Positions 7,055 through 15,449 of a stretch of 64,000 nucleotides of DNA are shown here, piece by piece (position 1 is the stretch's first letter; each line of letters opens with the position of its first letter). A program made the position numbers and the translations under genes. The stretch lies in contig NZ_JAULSC010000020.1 in assembly GCF_030518195.1 (NCBI RefSeq), forward strand, positions 18,380 through 82,379, read 5' to 3'. A model generated the notes under the pieces. The model ran no database searches and was not told the origin of the DNA. It saw nothing but the letters and a program-made list of their open reading frames with translations. Source of the stretch: Nocardioides cremeus. GTDB taxonomy: Bacteria > Actinomycetota > Actinomycetes > Propionibacteriales > Nocardioidaceae.

Positions 7055-8104
7055 TCAGTCGAGCAGTCCCAGGCGCCGTGCCTCGACGCGCAGCTCGTCC
7101 CCGTCGTCGCCGTACCCGGTCGCGGTGTCGGGCCCGGCCCCCTGCGCCTTGGCGTCGAGGTGGCCGTAGCGCGCGACCTGCTCGCCGAGGCTGAGCCGGC
7201 GGATCAGCACGGCCTCGACCCTGCCCGGGTGCTCGGCGGCGGTCTCGGCGTAGATGTCGGGGTCGTGCTGGCCGTCGTCGCCGACCAGGACCCAGCGCAG
7301 CTGCGGGAAGTCCTCCATCAGCCGACGCAGGGCGGTCGCCTTGTGCCGCTGGCCGGAGCGGAACCAGCCGCGGGGCGTGGGCCCCCAGTCGGTGAGCAGC
7401 GCCGGGCCGGACGGGTAGTCGTGGCGGGCCAGGAACCGCCCGATCGCCCCCGCGACGTTCCATGCGCCGGTGGAGAGGTAGACCACGAACGTGTCGGGCC
7501 GCTCGGCGAGCAGGTCGCGGTAGAGCCCGGCCATGCCCGGCACCGGCAGCCGGTCGACCTCGCGGGTGACGAAGGCGTTGCGGAAGGCGACCAGCGGGCG
7601 CGGCAGCATCGTGATCATCACGGTGTCGTCGACGTCGCTGACCAGCCCGTGCCGCGTGTCGGCGGCCACGACCCGCAGCTGCGCGGTCGTCCCCGCCCCG
7701 TCGGTGCTGTCGGGCCCGTCGACCAGCAGCCGCGCGGTGGCCCAGCCCGGCGCCAGGTCGGCCGGCAGCCGCACGTCGACGTAGCCCTCGCGGTCGGACT
7801 CCACCCGGGTGCTGACACCGCCGACCTCGACAGTGACGGGTACGTCGGCTGCCGACTGGGCCACGAACCTGCGCCAGCCCCGGGCGTCCTCGGGGTGCCG
7901 CGCGGCCAGGCTGTCCTCGGGCACCAGCACCACCCGCGCCAGCACCCGCACCCACTCGCCCTCGAGGCCGTAGCCCACGTAGGCCACCACCCGCGGCACC
8001 CAGCCGGCCCGGCGCAGGCCTCCGCCCACCAGCCGCTGCACCGCGTCCTCGGCGCGGATCGCGAGGTGGTCGACGCGCTCGACCGGCCCGGGGTGCCTGC
8101 TCAT
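7055..8104 (-). CDS. APP1-like phosphatase (DUF2183)
   Basis: 349 aa, starting at MSRHPG. The N-terminal half (about 30-150) is a beta-rich domain; the C-terminal half is a HAD-type phosphatase of the APP1/DUF2183 family, with the catalytic 'GLVSDVDDTVMIT' (DxDxT), 'YLSTGAWN' (motif II, Ser) and 'WVLVGDDGQHDPDIY' (motif IV). Yeast App1 is a Mg-dependent phosphatidate phosphatase; bacterial members are inferred to act on phosphatidate-like lipids. No signal peptide. It is divergent from the flavoprotein gene at 8172. Confidence 0.85.
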   Translation of the reverse strand: MSRHPGPVERVDHLAIRAEDAVQRLVGGGLRRAGWVPRVVAYVGYGLEGEWVRVLARVVLVPEDSLAARHPEDARGWRRFVAQSAADVPVTVEVGGVSTRVESDREGYVDVRLPADLAPGWATARLLVDGPDSTDGAGTTAQLRVVAADTRHGLVSDVDDTVMITMLPRPLVAFRNAFVTREVDRLPVPGMAGLYRDLLAERPDTFVVYLSTGAWNVAGAIGRFLARHDYPSGPALLTDWGPTPRGWFRSGQRHKATALRRLMEDFPQLRWVLVGDDGQHDPDIYAETAAEHPGRVEAVLIRRLSLGEQVARYGHLDAKAQGAGPDTATGYGDDGDELRVEARRLGLLD

Positions 8105-8159
8105 CGGCCCAGCGAAGCACACCGGACGCCGCCCGGGGCACCCCTGGGGCAGCCCTGGC

Positions 8160-8165
8160 TAGGCT
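8160..8165 (+). promoter_or_regulatory. -10 box of a probable leaderless promoter
   Basis: TAGGCT ends 6 nt before the GTG at 8172. No ribosome binding site is present between them, so the mRNA is probably leaderless. Confidence 0.5.
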
Positions 8166-8171
8166 TCGCGG

Positions 8172-9266
8172 GTGCCGGACCCCCAGACGCTGCTCCTCGT
8201 CGGAGCCGGTCACACCCACCTGCACCTGCTGCGCCACGCCGACCGGCTGCGCGCCGCCGGCTGGAGGGTCGAGCTGCTCGCGCCGCGCTGGTTCGACTAC
8301 AGCGGCGTCGGCTCCGCGGTCGCCACCGGCGCGCTGCCCCTGGAGGCCGGCCGGCTCGACGTGGCCGGGCTGGCCGCGCGCGGCGGCGTACGCCACCACG
8401 TCGACACGCTGGCCGGCCTCGACCCGCGGGGCCGGGTCGCGACGACCGCGACCGGGCAGCGGCTGGGCTACGACGTGGTCTCGATCGGGATCGGCTCGGT
8501 GACCTCCGACCTCGGGGTGCCGGTCGGGGCCGGCGTGGTCGGGGTCAAGCCCCTCGCCGGCCTGCAGACCCTCGCCGGGCGGCTGCCCGACGAGGGGGCC
8601 GCGGTCGTCACCGTCGTCGGCGCCGGGCCGTCGGGGCTCGAGCTCGCCGCCCAGCTCTCGACGCGTGCCGGGGTGCGCGGCGTGCGACTGGTCGACGGCG
8701 GTGACGTGGTCGGCCCGTCGCTGCCCACCGGCGCGCGGCGCCACGTCGAGCGGGTGCTCGCGCGGCGCGGCGTCGAGGTGCTGCTGGCAGCTCGCGTGGA
8801 GCGCCTCGACCCGACCAGCGTGACGCTCGCCGACGGCCGGGTGCTCGAGCACGACCTCGCCGTGCTCGCCGGCGGCCTGGCGGCGCCGCCGCTGGTGGCC
8901 GACCTCGGCCTCGGCGACGAGCGCGGCGTGCCGGTGCGCGCCACCCTGCAGCACGTCGAGCACGACGACGTGTACGCCGTCGGCGACTGCGCCCGCTTCA
9001 CGCCCCGGCCGCTGCCGCGCATCGGCGTGCACGGGGTGCGGCAGGCGCCGGTGCTGCTCGCCGCCCTGGAGGCCCGCGGCCGTGGCGAGGACGCCGGCCA
9101 GCACGTCTACCGCCCGCGGGAGCACTTCCTCTCGGTGCTCGACCTCGGCGCCGGGCACGCGCTGGCCGCCCGCGGGCGCTGGTGGTGGGGCGGGCGCGGG
9201 GCACTGATGCTCAAGCGCCGCATCGACCGCCGCTGGATCGAGTCCTACCGCGCCGCCGGGGGCTGA
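8172..9266 (+). CDS. NDH-2-like FAD-dependent pyridine nucleotide oxidoreductase
   Basis: 364 aa, GTG start. An N-terminal FAD-binding motif reads 'LLLVGAGHTHLHLLRH', with the second dinucleotide-binding motif at about residue 155 ('VTVVGAGPSGLELAAQLS') and a C-terminal FAD motif 'DDVYAVGDCARF'. The opening 'GAGH.H...L' is typical of the subgroup related to the flavoprotein part of SelD fusions and to type II NADH dehydrogenases. No redox-active CxxC is seen, so it belongs to the non-disulfide branch. The acceptor (quinone or other) is unknown. Near the C-terminus, 'LAARGRWWWGGRGALMLKRRIDRRWI' (shown only to indicate its amphipathic, basic and Trp-rich nature) may touch the membrane. Confidence 0.8.
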   Translation: MPDPQTLLLVGAGHTHLHLLRHADRLRAAGWRVELLAPRWFDYSGVGSAVATGALPLEAGRLDVAGLAARGGVRHHVDTLAGLDPRGRVATTATGQRLGYDVVSIGIGSVTSDLGVPVGAGVVGVKPLAGLQTLAGRLPDEGAAVVTVVGAGPSGLELAAQLSTRAGVRGVRLVDGGDVVGPSLPTGARRHVERVLARRGVEVLLAARVERLDPTSVTLADGRVLEHDLAVLAGGLAAPPLVADLGLGDERGVPVRATLQHVEHDDVYAVGDCARFTPRPLPRIGVHGVRQAPVLLAALEARGRGEDAGQHVYRPREHFLSVLDLGAGHALAARGRWWWGGRGALMLKRRIDRRWIESYRAAGG

Positions 9267-9290
9267 GGGGCAGCCCGGCCTCAGGCCCGC

Positions 9291-9710
9291 TCAGCCGGGT
9301 TGCCCGCCCTCGACGGCGATGTTGACCAGCCAGATGATGCCGAACCGGTCGGCGCACTGCCCGAAGACGTCGCCCCAGGCCTGCAGTGCCAGCGGCACGT
9401 GCACCTCGCCGCCCTGCGAGAGCCCGTCGAACCAGCCGCGCAACCGGTCCTCGTCGTCGCCGGAGAGGCTCACGCGCACCGTGCTGCCGGGCTCGACCAC
9501 CTCGCCGGGCGGGATGTCGGATGCCATCAGGGTCAGCCCGTCGGGTGTCGCGAGATGGGCGTGCATGACCTTCGCGGCCAGGTCGCCCTCGGCGCCCATG
9601 TCGCCGAAGGTCATCACGCTCAGCTCGCCGCCGAAGACGGACTGGTAGAGCGTCATCGCCTCCCGGGCGGTGCCGTCGAGGGTCAGGTAGGGGTTCAGCA
9701 GCACGGGCAC
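9291..9710 (-). CDS. VOC superfamily protein, PhnB-like
   Basis: 139 aa from the GTG giving VPVLLNPYLTLDG; PhnB-like relatives begin the same way (MPV.LNPYL). A GTG two codons downstream would also fit the GGAGG upstream. It is a single glyoxalase-fold (betaalphabetabetabeta) repeat pair with 'A.EAMTLYQSVFGGEL' near residue 17 and 'DRFGIIWLVNI' at the end, where PhnB-like proteins have 'D.FG..W.i.'. These proteins are small metal-binding or substrate-binding domains whose function is mostly unknown. It is convergent with the flavoprotein gene. Confidence 0.8.
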   Translation of the reverse strand: MPVLLNPYLTLDGTAREAMTLYQSVFGGELSVMTFGDMGAEGDLAAKVMHAHLATPDGLTLMASDIPPGEVVEPGSTVRVSLSGDDEDRLRGWFDGLSQGGEVHVPLALQAWGDVFGQCADRFGIIWLVNIAVEGGQPG

Positions 9711-9909
9711 GGGTCCTCCAGGGAGTCGTTCGATCACGGGTGTGCCTGCTACGACCGGCCTCGAGCAGCAGAGTCATCGGGGGTATCGGGGGTCATCGGC
9801 CGTCCCTCGTTCGGGTGAAGTTCGCCGACCCCGTGGTGGGGTGAGCCGACGCCGCCTACAGTGCTTGGTGCGGGCACCGGGGCCCGCCAGGACGAGCGGA
9901 GACGAGCAC

Positions 9910-11280
9910 GTGCGGGCCGGCATCCACCAGAGCATCACGGCGATCAGCGCCGCTGCCTGCGTCGCGCTCGCGGGCGGCCTGACCGCCGCAGTGACCGGGG
10001 GAGCGGCCGTCGCGGCCGTGCCCACCACCCGCACCGCCCCCACCCAGCACAGCACCGTCGTGGTGCGCGGGCTGGCCTTCCCCGAGGGGCGCGCCATGCG
10101 CCTGGGACTGGTCGGCTGCGACAACGTCTACGAGCGGGTCGCCGAGTCGCCCCAGGCGATGATCGGCGCCGGCCCCGGCAGCGCCCCGGCCGGCGAGCGG
10201 GTGCTGGGCTACGACCTCGTCGGCGGCAACGCCCTGGGTCCGCTGAGCTACGTCTCGTCGGTGGCGCAGACCCAGAGCGCCGGGCTGACGGCGTACGCCG
10301 AGCAGGGCACCACGGGCGTGGTGTGGGCCGGCTACCAGGAGCCCGCCGACCGGCGCACCGGCCGGGTCTGGTTCGGGCGAGCCGAGGTGGTGGTGCCGCC
10401 GGGCCAGTGGACCCGCATCGAGGCCACCGACCTGACCTACAGCTGGAGCAAGTGGGACATGTACGCCCAGGCCCCGGTCGCTGACTCCGTGGACGAGGGT
10501 GCTGCTGAGGAGCCCGTGCCCGACGGCACCCTGGCCGACATGGTGCTGCGCCACCGCGGCGACGGCGCCGGCTTCGTGATGACCGGCCTGGGCTGCGACG
10601 GCAACGAGTTCGCGATCGACGCGCTGCGGCTGCACACCGCCGGCACCGCGACGACGTACGACATCGAGGGCCTGGCAACCAGCGTGACGATGCCGCCCCC
10701 GCCCGCGCGCCGCGCCGAGGCCGGGCAGCCCGTCGAGCTGCGCGGCACGCTCGTGGACAGCACCGGCACCCCACTGAGCGGGGTGAGCATGCGCCTGGAG
10801 TCGCGCGCGGTCGGTGCCACCGGTTGGAAGCTCGACCAGGTGGTCGACGTCGTCAACGGCGCAGCCGTGGCGCAGGTGCAGCCCGAGCGGGCCACAAGCT
10901 ACCGCTGGCGCTTCGTCGACCGGCCGATGGCCGAGGGCAGCGTCTCGGCGGCCGTCACCATCGAGGCGGGCGAGCCGGGGGCGTCGGGCACGCCGAGCCC
11001 CGACCCGACCGGCAGCGCCTCGCAGTCACCCTCGCCGAGCCCCGGCCAGGGCGCCGCGCCGAGCACCGGCCCGCAGCCGACGAAGAGCGCTGGACCGACG
11101 AAGAGCGCCGGTCCCACGAAGAGCCCGACGTCCGCGGCGCCCAGCACGACCGCCGAGCCGACGAAGACGCCCGAGCCGACGAAGAGCGCCGCTCCCAGCG
11201 GGAGCCCGAGCGCCAGCGCCGATCCCAGCACCACGGCGTCTCCGGGCGCCTCGGCCACCCCGCCGGTCGACCCGACCTGA
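9910..11280 (+). CDS. Secreted protein with Ig-like region and Pro/Thr/Ser-rich tail
   Basis: 456 aa, GTG start behind GCGGAGACGAG. A Sec signal peptide occupies residues 1-36, with hydrophobic core 'SAAACVALAGGLTAAVTGG' and a likely cut after 'AAVA'. Residues about 40-250 form a globular region I do not recognise. About 265-350 looks like a bacterial Ig/CNA-B-like beta domain ('GQPVELRGTLVDSTGTPLSG'). The last 100 residues are low-complexity Pro/Thr/Ser/Lys, with the hexamer TKSAGP repeated. There is no LPXTG and no C-terminal membrane segment, so it is probably released or wall-associated through the tail. TACAGT at 9857-9862 could be its -10 box. Confidence 0.7.
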   Translation: MRAGIHQSITAISAAACVALAGGLTAAVTGGAAVAAVPTTRTAPTQHSTVVVRGLAFPEGRAMRLGLVGCDNVYERVAESPQAMIGAGPGSAPAGERVLGYDLVGGNALGPLSYVSSVAQTQSAGLTAYAEQGTTGVVWAGYQEPADRRTGRVWFGRAEVVVPPGQWTRIEATDLTYSWSKWDMYAQAPVADSVDEGAAEEPVPDGTLADMVLRHRGDGAGFVMTGLGCDGNEFAIDALRLHTAGTATTYDIEGLATSVTMPPPPARRAEAGQPVELRGTLVDSTGTPLSGVSMRLESRAVGATGWKLDQVVDVVNGAAVAQVQPERATSYRWRFVDRPMAEGSVSAAVTIEAGEPGASGTPSPDPTGSASQSPSPSPGQGAAPSTGPQPTKSAGPTKSAGPTKSPTSAAPSTTAEPTKTPEPTKSAAPSGSPSASADPSTTASPGASATPPVDPT

Positions 11281-11321
11281 CCCGCGCGCGTCGGGGGCCG
11301 CGCGAGCGGCGTACAACGAGA

Positions 11322-11360
11322 ACGAGCGCCGGCGAGGGGTGCCTCCTCGCCGACGCTCGT
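11322..11360. terminator. Bidirectional hairpin terminator
   Basis: Arms of 16 nt (11322-11337 and 11345-11360) pair with one mismatch around a 7-nt loop: ACGAGCG.CGGCGAGG against CCTCGCCG.CGCTCGT. The hairpin lies between the secreted protein gene and the convergent GlsB-like gene. There is no T-run, as is usual in high-GC actinobacteria. Confidence 0.65.
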
Positions 11361-11382
11361 GCCACGTGCTGACCGGGTGTGG

Positions 11383-11655
11383 TCAGACGCGGGTCTTCTT
11401 TCCCTTCGACGACATGCCCTCGGCGACGCCGATCAGCAGCACGGCGGCGACCACGGCGATGACGAAGCCGAGCACGTTGAGCTCGAAGATGTCGCCGGTG
11501 CCCAGGGCGCTGGCCGCGATGCCTCCGATGAGGGCACCCACCACACCCAGGGCGAGCGTGCCGAGCAGGCCGAGCGCCTGCTTGCCGGGCTTGATGAGCC
11601 GGGCGAGCGCGCCGATGATCAGGCCCACGACGAGCAGTCCGATGATGTTGAACAT
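11383..11655 (-). CDS. GlsB/YeaQ/YmgE family membrane protein
   Basis: 90 aa, ATG start behind AGGAGGG. Three hydrophobic segments cover most of the protein ('IIGLLVVGLIIGALARLI', 'LGTLALGVVGALIGGIAA', 'VLGFVIAVVAAVLLIGVAEG'). The glycine zipper and the 'GALARL.KPG.Q..G...T...G..GA..GG' pattern are those of transglycosylase-associated (YeaQ/GlsB) proteins. These small inner-membrane proteins are often stress induced; their molecular role is not settled. The C-terminal tail is short and basic. Convergent with the secreted protein gene. Confidence 0.88.
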   Translation of the reverse strand: MFNIIGLLVVGLIIGALARLIKPGKQALGLLGTLALGVVGALIGGIAASALGTGDIFELNVLGFVIAVVAAVLLIGVAEGMSSKGKKTRV

Positions 11656-11797
11656 GATGTGTCCCTCCTAGTCGTCCGTTGTTCGGACGGCATACCGACG
11701 TTACGTGATCGCGCGCAGCCGCAGGTTCACCCGTTAGGGCTGCCACCTGCTGCGGGCGGTGTACGACGAGGCATCCCGGCCGACGTGCTCGGCCGCG

Positions 11798-11803
11798 TAG
11801 GCT
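11798..11803 (+). promoter_or_regulatory. -10 box of a probable leaderless promoter
   Basis: TAGGCT lies 8 nt before the GTG at 11812, and no ribosome binding site intervenes. Confidence 0.45.
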
Positions 11804-11811
11804 CGCACCCC

Positions 11812-12960
11812 GTGCAGTGCGACTACTTCGACGCCGGCGCGTGCGCCTCGTGCACGTGGATGGGCCGCGCCTACGCCGACCAGGTCGCCGACAAGCAGCG
11901 GCACGTGGAGCAGGTGCTCGCGCCCGCTCTGGAGGGGCGAGCGCCCGTGGCCTGGCTGCCCCCGGCGACCGGGCCCGAGGAGGGCTTCCGCAACAAGGCC
12001 AAGATGGTCGTCGCCGGCACCGTCGACGCCCCGACCCTGGGTATCCTCGGCGCCGACGGGCGCGGCGTCGACCTGCGCCACTGCGGGCTGCACGAGCCGG
12101 GGCTGCACGACGCCCTGCCGGTGCTCGCCGAGCACGTGGTGCGCGCGCGCCTGGCGCCGTACGACGTCGGCAGCCGTCGCGGCGAGCTCAAGCACCTGCT
12201 GGTCACCCGCTCGCCCGACGGCGAGCTGATGGTGCGCTGGGTGCTGCGCTCCACCGAGCCCGAGGCGCGGCTGCGCAAGCACCTCGGCTGGCTGCTCGAG
12301 CGGCTGCCGGTGGCGGTGGCCTCGATCAACGTGCAGCCCGAGCACAAGGCGGTGCTCGAGGGGGAGCGCGAGATCGTGCTCACCGAGCAGTCGACGCTGA
12401 CGATGCGGCTCGACGTGGGGGAAGGGCTGCGGCTGCACCTGCGCCCGCAGTCGTTCTTCCAGACGAACACCACGGTCGCGACCGCGCTCTACGAGCAGGC
12501 CCGGGCCTGGGTCTCCGAGACCGAGCCCGCCTCGGTGTGGGACCTCTACTCCGGCGTCGGCGGCTTCGCCCTGGCGCTCGCCGGCCCCCATCGGTCGGTT
12601 ACCGGCGTCGAGATCGCGCCCGAGGCGGTCGCCTCGGCGCAGCTGTCGGCGGCGGAGGCAGGGCTCGACCGGGCGCGCTTCGTGGCCGCCGACGCCACCG
12701 CCTGGGCGCTCGAGCAGCCCCCGGCGACCCACCCCGACCTGGTCGTGGTCAACCCGCCCCGGCGCGGCATCGGCCCCGCCCTCACCGGCTGGCTCGAGTC
12801 GTCGGGGGTGCGCGACGTCCTCTACTCCAGCTGCAACGCCACCAGCCTGGCCCGCGACCTGGCCGCGCTGCCGTCGTACGACGTCGAGGCCGCCCGCCTG
12901 CTCGACATGTTCCCCCAGACCACCCACCACGAGGTGCTGGTACGGCTGCGCCGGCGCTGA
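11812..12960 (+). CDS. rlmC: 23S rRNA (uracil-C5)-methyltransferase, RlmC/RlmD type
   Basis: 382 aa. It opens VQCDYFDAGACASCTWM, the short Cys cluster (C3, C11, C14, with C80s 'RHCGLH') that holds the [4Fe-4S] cluster in RlmC/RlmD; there is no TRAM domain, as in RlmC. SAM motif I 'VWDLYSGVGGFALAL' is near residue 244, motif IV 'VVVNPPRRG' near 308, and the catalytic Cys lies in 'VLYSSCNATSLARDL' near 340. The enzyme makes m5U in 23S rRNA. The exact nucleotide (747 or another) is assumed from family resemblance. The GTG at 11812 gives the family N-terminus; longer starts run into non-coding sequence. Confidence 0.85.
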   Translation: MQCDYFDAGACASCTWMGRAYADQVADKQRHVEQVLAPALEGRAPVAWLPPATGPEEGFRNKAKMVVAGTVDAPTLGILGADGRGVDLRHCGLHEPGLHDALPVLAEHVVRARLAPYDVGSRRGELKHLLVTRSPDGELMVRWVLRSTEPEARLRKHLGWLLERLPVAVASINVQPEHKAVLEGEREIVLTEQSTLTMRLDVGEGLRLHLRPQSFFQTNTTVATALYEQARAWVSETEPASVWDLYSGVGGFALALAGPHRSVTGVEIAPEAVASAQLSAAEAGLDRARFVAADATAWALEQPPATHPDLVVVNPPRRGIGPALTGWLESSGVRDVLYSSCNATSLARDLAALPSYDVEAARLLDMFPQTTHHEVLVRLRRR

Positions 12961-12967
12961 GCCTCCT

Positions 12968-13065
12968 GCGGGAGTTTTATCGGCCGGCCGATGAACCTGG
13001 CGGGTGGACGACGAAACTTCATCGGCCACCCAGGAGCTTTGTCGGCCGGCCGATGAAACTCCCGC
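12968..13065. repeat. Large imperfect inverted repeat with GGCCGGCC cores
   Basis: Two 28-nt arms (12968-12995 and 13038-13065) share GCGGGAGTTT and ATCGGCCGGCCGA in inverted orientation with 3-4 mismatches. The 42-nt spacer holds a third partial copy, ACTTCATCGGCC (13016-13027). Each core (TCGGCCGGCCGA) is itself palindromic. The element occupies the gap between rlmC and the winged-helix gene, starting 8 nt after the rlmC stop. It could be a terminator or a dispersed repeat. Confidence 0.65.
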
Positions 13066-13150
13066 GGCCGCCGTGCGCCACGTCTCGTCCACAGGGGAGG
13101 CCGGGGCGGGGGGCTGCACAGGGGGAGGGGTGCGTGGGTACGGTCGGAGG

Positions 13151-13645
13151 GTGAGCGCCACCGACTACTGCGACCTGTGCGACCTCCCGCTCTCGACCTG
13201 CGTGCACGGGATGCCCACGCCCGTGGAGCCGCCCCCGCCGGCCAAGAAGGCGCCGCCGAAGGCCTCGCCCGTCACCCGGCGGCGTACGACGACCGCGAGC
13301 TCGGGCGCGGCCTCCGGCTCCAGCGCGCCCGCGGCCCCGGCGCGACCGCGGCGGCGTACCCCCGCGGTCGACTTCAAGCCCTGGATCGTCAAGCTGCTGC
13401 AGGAGGCCGGCGGGCAGGCGGAGTCGGACGACCTGCTCACCGACCTCGAAGCGCGCCTGGGTGAGGTGCTGCGCCCCGGCGACCGCGAGAGCGGCCCGAC
13501 CGGCGAGCTGCGCTGGCGCACCGCGGCCCGCACCGCCCGCAAGGAGCTCGCCGACGACGGCCTGCTGCTCGCGCCCCGCCCCGGCACCTGGGCGCTGACC
13601 GACCGCGGTCGCGTCGAGTGGGTGCCCGACCTGCCCTCCGCCTGA
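13151..13645 (+). CDS. Zn-finger/winged-helix protein of unknown role
   Basis: 164 aa, GTG start right after GGAGG. The N-terminus has a CxxC...CxH pattern ('YCDLCDLPLSTCVHG', C6, C9, C16, H18), likely a zinc site. Residues 20-75 are a Pro/Lys/Ala-rich linker. Residues about 78-160 fold like a winged helix of the Mrr-N type: 'WIVKLLQEAGGQAESDDLL', 'ELRWRTAARTARKELADDG' and 'PGTWALTDRG' (the wing). This suggests nucleic-acid binding or a restriction/DNA-associated accessory role. No nuclease domain is attached. Confidence 0.65.
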   Translation: MSATDYCDLCDLPLSTCVHGMPTPVEPPPPAKKAPPKASPVTRRRTTTASSGAASGSSAPAAPARPRRRTPAVDFKPWIVKLLQEAGGQAESDDLLTDLEARLGEVLRPGDRESGPTGELRWRTAARTARKELADDGLLLAPRPGTWALTDRGRVEWVPDLPSA

Positions 13646-13745
13646 CCCGCCCGAGCCACGCCCGGCCCGGCCGGACAGCGGCCCCGACCGGGCCCGACGG
13701 TTAACGACGTGACCTGAGCACCCCGATCACGGACAATCGTCGCTC

Positions 13746-15449
13746 GTGGGTCATGTGGATGTCGCCGGTGTCAGGTACGAGCTCCCCGATGGGCGGGTGC
13801 TGCTCGACGACGTGTCGTTCCGGGTCGGCGAGGGCGCCAAGGTCGCGCTGGTCGGCGCCAACGGTGCGGGCAAGACGACGCTGCTGCGCATCGTCACCGG
13901 CGAGCTGGTCCCGCACGCCGGGGTGGTGACCCGCTCCGGCGGGCTGGGCGTGATGCGCCAGGACGTCAAGGCCGGGCTGCGCGAGGGCGCCACCGTCGCC
14001 GACCTGCTGCTCAGCGTCGCCCCGCCGCGGGTCCGCGAGGCCGCCGCGCAGGTCGAGCGGCTCGAGCTGGCGCTGATGGAGACCGACGACGAGGCCACCC
14101 AGATGCGCTACGCCGAGGCGCTGGCCGAGTACGCCGACGCCGGCGGCTACGACGTCGAGGTCACCTGGGACGTGTGCGCCACCGCCGCGCTCGGGCTCTC
14201 CTTCGACCGCGCCAAGTACCGCGAGCTCACCACCCTCAGCGGCGGCGAGCAGAAGCGGCTGGTGCTGGAGTTCCTGCTGCGCGGCCCCGACCAGGTGCTG
14301 CTGCTCGACGAGCCCGACAACTACCTCGACGTGCCCGGCAAGATCTGGCTCGAGGGCCGCATCCGCGAGTCCGACAAGACGGTGCTGATGATCAGCCACG
14401 ACCGCGAGCTGCTCGACAACACCGCCACCCGCGTGGTCACCGTCGAGCTGGGCAGCGGCCACGGCGTCGGCAACAGCGTGTGGACCCACCCCGGCGGGTT
14501 CTCCTCCTACCACCAGGCGCGCACCGACCGGTTCGCCCGCTTCGAGGAGCTGCGCAAGCGCTGGGACGAGGAGCACGCCAAGCTCAAGGCGCTGGTGCTG
14601 CGGCTGAAGATCAAGGCCGAGTACAACGACGGCATGTCCAGCCAGTACCGCGCCGCCCAGACCCGGCTGCGCAAGTTCGAGGAGGTCGGCCCGCCCACCG
14701 AGCAGCCCCGCGAGCAGCAGGTCGCGATGCGCCTCAAGGGCGGACGCACCGGCAAGCGCGCCGTCGTCTGCGAGCAGCTGGAGATGACCGGGCTGATGAA
14801 GCCCTTCGACCTCGAGGTCTGGTACGGCGAGCGCGTGGCCGTGCTCGGCTCGAACGGCTCCGGCAAGTCGCACTTCCTGCGCCTGCTGGCCGCCGGCGGC
14901 ACCGACCCCGACGTGGAGCACCGCCCGGTCTCGGAGGTGCCGGTCAAGCCCGTGCCGCACACCGGCAAGGCCAAGCTCGGGGCCCGGGTGCGCCCGGGCT
15001 GGTTCGTGCAGACCCACGAGCACCCCGAGCTGGTGGGCCGCACCCTGCTCGACATCCTGCACCGCGGCGACGGCCATCCCGGCGGTCGCGGCGGGCTGGG
15101 GCGCGAGCAGGCCGCGCGGGTGCTCGACCGCTACGAGCTCGCCCACGCCGGCGAGCAGACCTTCGACTCGCTCTCCGGCGGGCAGCAGGCGCGCTTCCAG
15201 ATCCTGCTGCTCGAGCTGTCGGGGGCCACCCTGCTGCTGCTCGACGAGCCGACCGACAACCTCGACGTGCAGTCGGCCGAGGCGCTCGAGGAGGGGCTGG
15301 AGGCCTTCGAGGGCACCGTCCTGGCGGTCACCCACGACCGCTGGTTCGCCCGCGGCTTCGACCGGTTCCTCGTGTACGGCGCCGACGGCGAGGTCTACGA
15401 GTCGCCCGGCCCGGTGTGGGACGAGGGCCGGGTGGTGCGGGCCCGATGA
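13746..15449 (+). CDS. ABC-F family ATPase (ribosome-associated type)
   Basis: 567 aa, GTG start. Two ABC domains lie on one chain without membrane segments: Walker A 'GANGAGKT' (near 38) and 'GSNGSGKS' (near 373), signatures 'LSGGEQKR' and 'LSGGQQAR', Walker B 'VLLLDEPDNYLD' and 'LLLLDEPTDNLD'. The linker near 255-320 is rich in Lys/Arg/Glu and includes the region that becomes the P-site-tRNA-interacting motif in ABC-F proteins. Such proteins act on stalled ribosomes; some give antibiotic resistance. Subgroup cannot be assigned by eye. GACAAT 8 nt upstream may be its -10 box. The stop overlaps the next start (ATGA). Confidence 0.85.
   Translation: MGHVDVAGVRYELPDGRVLLDDVSFRVGEGAKVALVGANGAGKTTLLRIVTGELVPHAGVVTRSGGLGVMRQDVKAGLREGATVADLLLSVAPPRVREAAAQVERLELALMETDDEATQMRYAEALAEYADAGGYDVEVTWDVCATAALGLSFDRAKYRELTTLSGGEQKRLVLEFLLRGPDQVLLLDEPDNYLDVPGKIWLEGRIRESDKTVLMISHDRELLDNTATRVVTVELGSGHGVGNSVWTHPGGFSSYHQARTDRFARFEELRKRWDEEHAKLKALVLRLKIKAEYNDGMSSQYRAAQTRLRKFEEVGPPTEQPREQQVAMRLKGGRTGKRAVVCEQLEMTGLMKPFDLEVWYGERVAVLGSNGSGKSHFLRLLAAGGTDPDVEHRPVSEVPVKPVPHTGKAKLGARVRPGWFVQTHEHPELVGRTLLDILHRGDGHPGGRGGLGREQAARVLDRYELAHAGEQTFDSLSGGQQARFQILLLELSGATLLLLDEPTDNLDVQSAEALEEGLEAFEGTVLAVTHDRWFARGFDRFLVYGADGEVYESPGPVWDEGRVVRAR

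Noticed and set aside
6918..9158. A 746-codon minus-strand open frame across the APP1 and flavoprotein genes
   Set aside because: It is an off-frame reading of APP1 and an antisense reading of the flavoprotein gene; both of those are well supported.
11359..11811. N-terminal extension of the rRNA methyltransferase to 533 residues
   Set aside because: The extension runs antisense over the GlsB-like gene and the Cys cluster typical of the N-terminus begins at the GTG at 11812.
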